Below are positions 59,140 to 64,000 of a stretch of 64,000 bases of DNA, in pieces; position 1 is the first letter of the stretch, and every line of letters starts with the position of its first letter. The DNA is from Verrucomicrobiota bacterium (lineage in GTDB: Bacteria > Verrucomicrobiota > Verrucomicrobiae > Limisphaerales > UBA11358). The notes under the pieces are model-generated. The model had not been told where the DNA came from, did no database searches, and saw nothing but the letters and a program-made list of their open reading frames with translations. Position numbers and translations under genes: made by a program. Location: assembly GCA_014860005.1 (NCBI GenBank), contig JACZKP010000065.1, positions 104,677-168,676 of the forward strand, read 5' to 3'.

Positions 59140-60474
59140 ATGTTGGCCATACGACCGCCTCATTTATTAACCCTGATCAGTCTCTCCAGTTTCGTTTTCC
59201 TGTGGGCACAAACGTTGTCCCTGGGTGCCGCGGAAGCACGCCCGTTGCTGCGCGATTTCATCGGCATCAACGGGCACACGGTGCAATTCAAGCCGGAACT
59301 TTACCGGCCGGTATGCGGATTGGTGCGGGATTATCATCCGGTGGAATGGGACTTGGGCACGAATACCGCGGTGTTGCCCGAGTTTCCGTTCGCCAAGAAC
59401 CGCGTGGATTGGAGCCAAGTCTATGGTTCGTGGCGCGCGAAAGCTTGGGACATTGATGCGTGCCTGATGTTTGAATCGGTGAAGCAGTCGGATTGGAAAA
59501 ACATCGAAGCCGACGCCCGGGCTTATGGCAAAGCGTTCGCCCGAGAGTTCGGACCGTCGGGCCCGCGGAAGCTCGTAGATTCGGTGGAGATTGGCAATGA
59601 GCCGGGGAAATGGAGCGATGCGGATTACACCCGCATGTTCAAGGCGATGGCGGAAGGTATTCGTGCGGGCGATCCGAAGTTGAAGATCGCGACCTGCAAT
59701 CTCACGACCGGCAAAAGCGGCGACTACGAGAAGAGCGTCGAATGCGTGGCGAAGGCCACAGATTCATTCGACGTGCTGACCATTCACACCTACGCGCAAC
59801 TGGAAGGCTGGCCGACATGGCGGCGCAGTTTTCCCGAAGACCCGAAGCTGCCGAAATATCTTCAGGATGTGGAGGCGCTCTGCCGTTGGCGCGATGCACA
59901 CGCGCCGGGGAAGCCGGTCTGGATCACGGAATTCGGTTACGACAGCAGCACGAAGCCGGCGGACCAGTCCGGGACGTTCGCGAAGTGGCAGGGCGTGACG
60001 GAGGAACAGCAAGCGCAATGGCTCGTGCGTTCATTGCTCGTGTTCTCGGCGATGCCGGTGGAGCGCGCTTACATCTATTTCTTCAATGACGACGATCAGC
60101 CGAGCCTTCACGCGAGCGCAGGCATCACCCGGCATTTTGAACCGAAACCGTCCTACCATGCGCTCGCTCATCTGCAACGCGTGTTGGGCGAATACCGTTT
60201 TCAACGGGTCGTGGCCAACGAACCGGATCGCCTACGCGTGCAGGAATATGGGAACGAATCGAAACAACTTGTCTGGGTCTTCTGGTCGCCAACGGGGAAT
60301 GGCAGCACCAGAACCGTCACGCTCGACAAAGTTCCCGGCAAACTCGTGGACGCGCAAATGATGCCGTTGGCAGCAGGCACCCCCAACCGACCAAGTGTGG
60401 CGCAGGATGAGAATGGGAAAATCACACTTCAAGCGGCGGAAAGTCCGGCTTACCTCGTTTTTGAGAAGCCGTGA
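59140..60474 (+). CDS. Secreted clan-A (TIM barrel) glycoside hydrolase-like protein
   Basis: 444 residues with a signal peptide (LLTLISLSSFVFLWAQTLSL). The barrel has the acid/base Glu in IGNEP (Glu154) and the nucleophile candidate in VWITEFGY (Glu264), on strands about 110 residues apart, as in GH5/GH39-type enzymes. Other fitting stretches are LTIHTYAQ and PVERAYIYFFND. A C-terminal beta domain (about 360-444) follows. Substrate is unknown; related proteins often act on plant or microbial glycans. The gene is not in an obvious operon. Confidence 0.82.
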   Translation: MLAIRPPHLLTLISLSSFVFLWAQTLSLGAAEARPLLRDFIGINGHTVQFKPELYRPVCGLVRDYHPVEWDLGTNTAVLPEFPFAKNRVDWSQVYGSWRAKAWDIDACLMFESVKQSDWKNIEADARAYGKAFAREFGPSGPRKLVDSVEIGNEPGKWSDADYTRMFKAMAEGIRAGDPKLKIATCNLTTGKSGDYEKSVECVAKATDSFDVLTIHTYAQLEGWPTWRRSFPEDPKLPKYLQDVEALCRWRDAHAPGKPVWITEFGYDSSTKPADQSGTFAKWQGVTEEQQAQWLVRSLLVFSAMPVERAYIYFFNDDDQPSLHASAGITRHFEPKPSYHALAHLQRVLGEYRFQRVVANEPDRLRVQEYGNESKQLVWVFWSPTGNGSTRTVTLDKVPGKLVDAQMMPLAAGTPNRPSVAQDENGKITLQAAESPAYLVFEKP

Positions 60475-60492
60475 GTTGGAAACGGTCCCGCG

Positions 60493-61233
60493 TTAACAGT
60501 CGTTGCGACGGGAGATGCGGACTTCCGGCTGGTAGAGAATGCGCACGAGCAAGTCACCACGACCGCCACGCGGTTTGGGCAAGCCTTCTCCAGAAATTCT
60601 CACAGTTTCGCCGCGAGCCACACCGCGCGGAATTTCAACGCGCAGGAAATCTCCCGTTGCGCCGCGCACCATTTCGTTGCCGCCCTGCAACGCACGCTGC
60701 GGAGTGATCTTCAAGTCGCAGCGCAAATCCGAACCGCGGACCTTGAATCGGAAATCAGGCCGCGCCTTCACGCGCACCAGAACCACGCCGCGCTCAAATG
60801 GCGCAGTGCGTGGCAGGCGAAAACGTGTTCCCGGCGCAGTTTCCGGCGGGACGATGAGTTCGTAAGTCTCCGGGCCATGCGGATGGGCAGGATCAGTTAC
60901 GCGGACTTCGAGGGTGGTGCCACGCAGCAGTTCCTGAATGCCGAGGTGAATTTCCTTCGTGATGTTGACCGCTGCTTTGCCGATGGTCGGCTGCGAGGCT
61001 GAACGTTTGATGGACGCGAGTTCCTCGTCATACGCCCGGCGGCGTGCGGGATCGCTCAGGATTTCATACGCGGCGTTGAGTGCCTGAGTTTGCGCGATGG
61101 CGGCGGGCGAACCGCCATTCACATCAGGATGGTGTTGCTTGGCCAGCAGGCGGTAGGCGGCGCGGATTTGCGCGTCGGTGCAACGTCGGTCGAGGCCGAT
61201 CGTGGCGTAGTGATCTGGTGCGGCGGATGGCAA
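60493..61233 (-). CDS. DnaJ/CbpA-type J-domain co-chaperone
   Basis: 246 residues from the TTG at 61233; an ATG at 61344 would add 37 residues and place the start inside the divergent RNase HI coding region. The J domain ([20 protein letters not shown], then [14 protein letters not shown] with HPD) is first, followed by a short Ala-rich linker and a DnaJ C-terminal domain with [13 protein letters not shown] and [16 protein letters not shown]. The zinc-finger CxxCxGxG repeats are absent, so it is CbpA-like. It should stimulate DnaK ATPase and bind unfolded protein. Convergent with the glycoside hydrolase. Confidence 0.9.
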   Translation of the reverse strand: MPSAAPDHYATIGLDRRCTDAQIRAAYRLLAKQHHPDVNGGSPAAIAQTQALNAAYEILSDPARRRAYDEELASIKRSASQPTIGKAAVNITKEIHLGIQELLRGTTLEVRVTDPAHPHGPETYELIVPPETAPGTRFRLPRTAPFERGVVLVRVKARPDFRFKVRGSDLRCDLKITPQRALQGGNEMVRGATGDFLRVEIPRGVARGETVRISGEGLPKPRGGRGDLLVRILYQPEVRISRRNDC

Positions 61234-61323
61234 CGGCGAAAGTCTAGCGGGGTGCGCCCGGCAATTCCAGCCCGTTGGTGCTCTTCGCTTGGCTTCCGAC
61301 GCCACGCTGGTCAGAGTTGGCGT

Positions 61324-61851
61324 GTGCGTAAAGTGGTGATTCATTCGGATGGAGCGTGTCACGGAAATCCCGGCCCGGGCGGCTGGGCCGCCGTGCTGAC
61401 GAGCGGTTCGCACCGACGTGAATTGAGCGGGGGCGAGGCCGCCTCCACGAACAATCGCATGGAACTGCGGGCGGCCATTGAAGCGCTGACGGCGCTGAAG
61501 CAACCGTGCGCGGTGGAGTTCCACACGGATTCCATTTACCTGCGCGACGGCATCACCAAATGGTTGCACGGCTGGAAGCGGAACGGTTGGAGAACCAAAG
61601 CGAAACAGCCGGTGAAGAACGAGGATTTGTGGCGTCAGCTTGATGCCGCAGTATCAGCGCACAAAGTGAACTGGCATTGGGTGAAAGGTCATGCCGGCGA
61701 GGCGGGTAACGAACGTTGCGACGAACTGGCCACCGCCGCCATTGCGACTGTGAAGCAGCGTCATTCCAAGGAGCAACTGGTCGCGAGTTTGCGTGAGTTC
61801 AACGCCAGCCAGAAGGCGGCGGCGACAACGGACTTGCTGCCGTTCGGTTGA
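61324..61851 (+). CDS. rnhA: Ribonuclease HI
   Basis: 175 residues from GTG at 61324 (GTG at 61333 or 61336 are alternatives). The catalytic carboxylates are all visible: D9 in [12 protein letters not shown]47 in [14 protein letters not shown]69 in FHTDSIYL and D133 in NERCDELA, with His123 in VKGHAG. It degrades the RNA strand of RNA-DNA hybrids. The C-terminal 30 residues are a non-conserved extension. The divergent co-chaperone gene starts close by, so the two promoters overlap. Confidence 0.95.
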   Translation: MRKVVIHSDGACHGNPGPGGWAAVLTSGSHRRELSGGEAASTNNRMELRAAIEALTALKQPCAVEFHTDSIYLRDGITKWLHGWKRNGWRTKAKQPVKNEDLWRQLDAAVSAHKVNWHWVKGHAGEAGNERCDELATAAIATVKQRHSKEQLVASLREFNASQKAAATTDLLPFG

Positions 61852-61905
61852 TCGTGCGGTTTTTAGGACGTGCCTTCGCCTTGCCCCCTGTTATGCTGTC
61901 CGGCC

Positions 61906-63216
61906 ATGCCATTTCAACCATTGGGCCTTGAGGCCAGAATTTTACAGGCGGTGCAGGAAGCGGGTTACACCGAGCCGACGCCGATCCAATCCGCCGCCAT
62001 CCCGCCGATCCTCGCGGGGCATGACCTCATCGGCATCGCGCAGACGGGCACGGGCAAGACGGCCGCGTTCACGCTGCCCATCCTCACGAAACTCGCCGCA
62101 CAACCGCCGGGCCAACGGCGCGGCACGCGCGTGCTGGTGATCGCGCCGACGCGGGAACTCGTGGTGCAGATTGATGAGAGCGTGAGGGAATACGGGAAAC
62201 ATCTGCCAGTGACCGTCGCCACGGTTTTCGGGGGTGTGGGCGAACAGCCGCAAATCCGGGCCTTGCGCTCGGCAACGGACGTGATCGTCGCGTGTCCGGG
62301 GCGATTGCTGGATTTGATGGGCCAGCGCTGTGCGGATTTTTCACAATTGAAATTCCTCGTGCTCGATGAAGCGGATCGAATGCTGGACATGGGGTTCCTG
62401 CCGGATATCCGGCGCATCGTGCAACAGTTACCCAAGAACCGGCAGACGCTGATGTTTTCCGCAACGCTCTCGAAGGAGATTGAAGTGCTCACGCATGAAT
62501 TTCAGCGGGCGCCCAAACTGGTGCAGATTGGCCGGCGCGCGAATCCCGCCGAGACCGTCACGCAACTTGTCTATGAAGTCCCCAAACATCTGAAGCCGGC
62601 GCTCCTGCTGCATCTGCTGTGCGATCCGCAAATGGACATGGTGCTGGTGTTCTCGCGGATGAAGCACGGCGCGGATCGTATCGCGCGGCAACTCGAACAA
62701 AAGGGCATCCGCACGGCGACGCTGCACTCAAATCGCTCGCAGAACCAGCGGTTGAAGGCATTGAAGGATTTCAAATCCGGGGCGGTCCGCGTGTTGGTGG
62801 CGACGGACATCGCCGCGCGTGGCATTGACGTGGACGGCATTTCGCATGTGGTCAACTACGACTTCCCGATGCATTCGGAGGATTACGTCCATCGCATCGG
62901 GCGCACGGGCCGCGCTCATGCGGTCGGAGATGCGATCAGCTTCGTGACGCCGGAAGATCACGGCGAATTACGCGCGCTGGAGCGGTTCATCGGGCGCGGC
63001 ATCGTGCGGAAAAAGGCGGAAGGCTTTAACTACGGGGTGGCAGCGCCGGCGGGCAACGCCGGCGAAGGTGAACGCCGTTTTCCGCAGGGTCAACCGCAAC
63101 GACATCCGCAACCGCGCGGTCAATCCCGCTCGCAACCCTCCGGCCAATCCCGTCCGCAGCCGGGCAATTGGCAACTGAGACAGAAACCTTCAGGTCCGCG
63201 ACGTTGGCGGCGCTGA
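61906..63216 (+). CDS. DEAD-box RNA helicase (RhlE-like)
   Basis: 436 residues from ATG 61906. Motifs in order: Q motif GYTEPTPIQ, I AQTGTGKTA, Ia PTRELV, GG ATVFGG-like, II DEAD, III SAT, IV VLVFSRMKHGAD, V VATDIAARGIDVDG and VI HRIGRTGRA. The C-terminal 60 residues are a basic Gln/Pro/Arg-rich tail (QPQRHPQPRGQSRSQ) likely to bind RNA. RhlE-type helicases remodel ribosomal RNA and assist mRNA decay. It begins 54 bp after rnhA on the same strand. Confidence 0.95.
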   Translation: MPFQPLGLEARILQAVQEAGYTEPTPIQSAAIPPILAGHDLIGIAQTGTGKTAAFTLPILTKLAAQPPGQRRGTRVLVIAPTRELVVQIDESVREYGKHLPVTVATVFGGVGEQPQIRALRSATDVIVACPGRLLDLMGQRCADFSQLKFLVLDEADRMLDMGFLPDIRRIVQQLPKNRQTLMFSATLSKEIEVLTHEFQRAPKLVQIGRRANPAETVTQLVYEVPKHLKPALLLHLLCDPQMDMVLVFSRMKHGADRIARQLEQKGIRTATLHSNRSQNQRLKALKDFKSGAVRVLVATDIAARGIDVDGISHVVNYDFPMHSEDYVHRIGRTGRAHAVGDAISFVTPEDHGELRALERFIGRGIVRKKAEGFNYGVAAPAGNAGEGERRFPQGQPQRHPQPRGQSRSQPSGQSRPQPGNWQLRQKPSGPRRWRR

Positions 63217-63423
63217 AATGCTGGCCGTCGTTTGGGGTGTGACCAACGTGGCAGACTTGAGCAGCCGGCAGAATTCCTTCTTGCTGCTCTGCCGATGTTG
63301 GCCCGCTCCCGGTTTCAGGTTCGGGCAGGTCTTGTATTCCACCACGAGGCGTTCAAGGCGGACGATACGGATGAATTCATCGCCGAGCTTCCAGACCTGA
63401 CCTTGCCGAAGTTTCAGCGTCAT
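63190..63423 (-). CDS. Conserved small protein of unknown function
   Basis: 77 residues from ATG 63423; the last nine codons overlap the helicase end on the other strand. The pattern MTLKLRQGQVWKLGDEF then IRIVRLERLVVEYKT and SKKEFCRLLKSATL looks like small proteins I associate with Verrucomicrobia in which a KLRQGQ(I/V)W start and a KKEFCRLLK motif recur. Function unknown. Confidence 0.6.
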   Translation of the reverse strand: MTLKLRQGQVWKLGDEFIRIVRLERLVVEYKTCPNLKPGAGQHRQSSKKEFCRLLKSATLVTPQTTASISAPPTSRT

Positions 63424-63495
63424 GCGGTGTTGGGGGTGGGAAAGAATCCGTCTCTCCGAACTCTGGCTTCAGGAGAGACGGCGTGAGCCGGACGG

Positions 63496-63621
63496 TTACC
63501 TGTTTTTGCCGGCGGCCTGTTTGGCGGCTACGGTCGCCTTCTTCGAGGCGGCGGCGCTGCTGGCTTTGGTCTGTTTCTGGGAGGACTTCTTCTGCGTTGC
63601 CTTCGGGGATTTATCGCCCAT
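63496..63621 (-). CDS. Very small basic protein (MGDKSPK family)
   Basis: 41 residues from ATG 63621, rich in Lys, Ala, Gln and Ser: MGDKSPKATQKKSSQKQTK then an Ala/Lys-rich tail ending AAGKNR. Proteins with the same start are widely present in Verrucomicrobia, planctomycetes and some proteobacteria by memory. It has no hydrophobic core and is probably disordered; nucleic-acid binding is possible by charge but not shown. It is 72 bp downstream of the preceding small gene. Confidence 0.7.
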   Translation of the reverse strand: MGDKSPKATQKKSSQKQTKASSAAASKKATVAAKQAAGKNR

Positions 63622-63883
63622 AACTTTGTTTGGTCTTTTGCGGATTAACTCGTCGGTGGCATGTTCGTTTCTCCGCCGACCCTCGCATCATGCGGAGAAA
63701 AACCCCGATTGTAAATGGCGGTCGTCAAGGGCGCAGCAGTTCTCATTTTGAAACTTGGCGGGGCGATGCGTTGAGCGAAGTTGGAGGCAGAAAGCCGATC
63801 CCAAAGGACGCCACCGGATTGTTTGCTTTCTGTAACACAATTGTAACTGTACTTTTGGTTACCGTTCCGGCATTGCTGGAGGC
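63622..63883. other. Intergenic stretch, no gene seen
   Basis: About 260 bp between the MGDKSPK gene and the transposase start. No frame with a known motif, no clear hairpin and no tRNA was seen. The AT-rich segment at about 63826-63862 just before the transposase could hold its promoter or be part of the element's end, but the inverted end cannot be checked because the other end is outside the window. Confidence 0.4.
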
Positions 63884-64000
63884 GTGAACACGCGCTCCTT
63901 CGATCATCTTATCCAAGGCTGGCGCACCGTCGCGTCTGGCCTGCCCGATCGTCGCACCGGCGATAACACTCAGTTTGAGATGGCTGACATTGCGCTGTCA
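63884..64000 (+). CDS. N-terminal part of a transposase (runs off window edge)
   Basis: 39 codons from GTG 63884: NTRSFDHLIQGWRTVASG then LPDRRTGDNTQFEMADIALS and still open. The LPD.R...NTQ(Y/F).M.DIALS pattern fits the N-terminus of DDE transposases (ISAs1/H-repeat-like) that read LPDPR...Y.L.D..L. The catalytic part is outside the window, so the family and activity cannot be judged. Confidence 0.6.
   Translation, partial: MNTRSFDHLIQGWRTVASGLPDRRTGDNTQFEMADIALS

Noticed and set aside
1..64000. CRISPR array, rRNA or tRNA genes
   Set aside because: No regularly spaced short repeats and no rRNA core sequence or tRNA cloverleaf with CCA end were recognised; the palindromic elements are dispersed, not arrayed.

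Overview
The window is high-GC DNA that reads like a chromosome segment of a soil or freshwater Verrucomicrobiota bacterium, most probably of the Pedosphaera/Limisphaerales type. Lineage clues are: an ECF sigma factor of the planctomycete/verrucomicrobial kind paired with a Ser/Thr kinase carrying an RDD membrane domain; a sigma factor fused to a membrane segment and carboxypeptidase-regulatory-like repeats; Tat-exported Gfo/Idh/MocA and PQQ-like propeller proteins; a DUF3311/sodium-solute symporter pair; and the small basic MGDKSPK protein. This placement is inference from gene content only. No rRNA, tRNA or CRISPR array was seen.

Layout. 1-7 kb (minus strand): sialidase-like protein, M16-like lipoprotein, coiled-coil anchor protein and the RDD-kinase. 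7-13.9 kb: a compact island holding a PD-(D/E)xK nuclease, a C5 cytosine methyltransferase, a RhuM-family protein, an SMC/Rad50-like ATPase with a 64-residue partner, and several gene fragments. It is bracketed by 105-bp direct repeats that are the 3' end of the ECF sigma gene at 13.9-14.7 kb, so it separates that sigma factor from its presumed kinase partner. 15-20 kb: Tat oxidoreductase, RodZ-like protein, pgsA and a rimO with in-frame insertions. 20-32.5 kb: a long minus-strand run of two ABC permeases, an ABC ATPase, a TPR-like protein, a P1B metal ATPase and three SPFH proteins (HflK, HflC and a third with many membrane segments), with a Doc-type toxin-antitoxin pair in its middle. 32.5-39.6 kb: two large sensor kinases among relics (RHS core, thiC tail, transposase tail, beta-lactamase tail). 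39.6-47.4 kb: MarR regulator, two PQQ-like propellers, a signal-peptidase-like protein lacking the catalytic dyad, and the symporter pair. 47.5-57.5 kb: MNT/HEPN pair, AMP-ligase-like enzyme, nucleotidyltransferase-like pair, TrpF-like protein, the sigma fusion, aldehyde dehydrogenase and iron alcohol dehydrogenase. 57.5-64 kb: lipoprotein, cupin and GH18 relics, DUF5069, clan-A glycoside hydrolase, DnaJ/CbpA, RNase HI, DEAD-box helicase, two small proteins and the start of a transposase at the right edge.

The most interesting material is the 7-14 kb island. It has nested direct repeats: an outer pair from the sigma gene end and an inner pair from a methyltransferase-like gene start around the RhuM-methyltransferase-nuclease operon. 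It also carries an uncharacterised small-protein/ATPase pair that is a candidate defence module. Other points of note are the dispersed palindromic elements with inverted ends of up to 30 bp (three copies) beside a REP-type transposase remnant, two separate thiC 3'-end fragments, the degenerate signal peptidase, a Doc toxin with His to Gln in its Fic motif, and the triple-SPFH operon.
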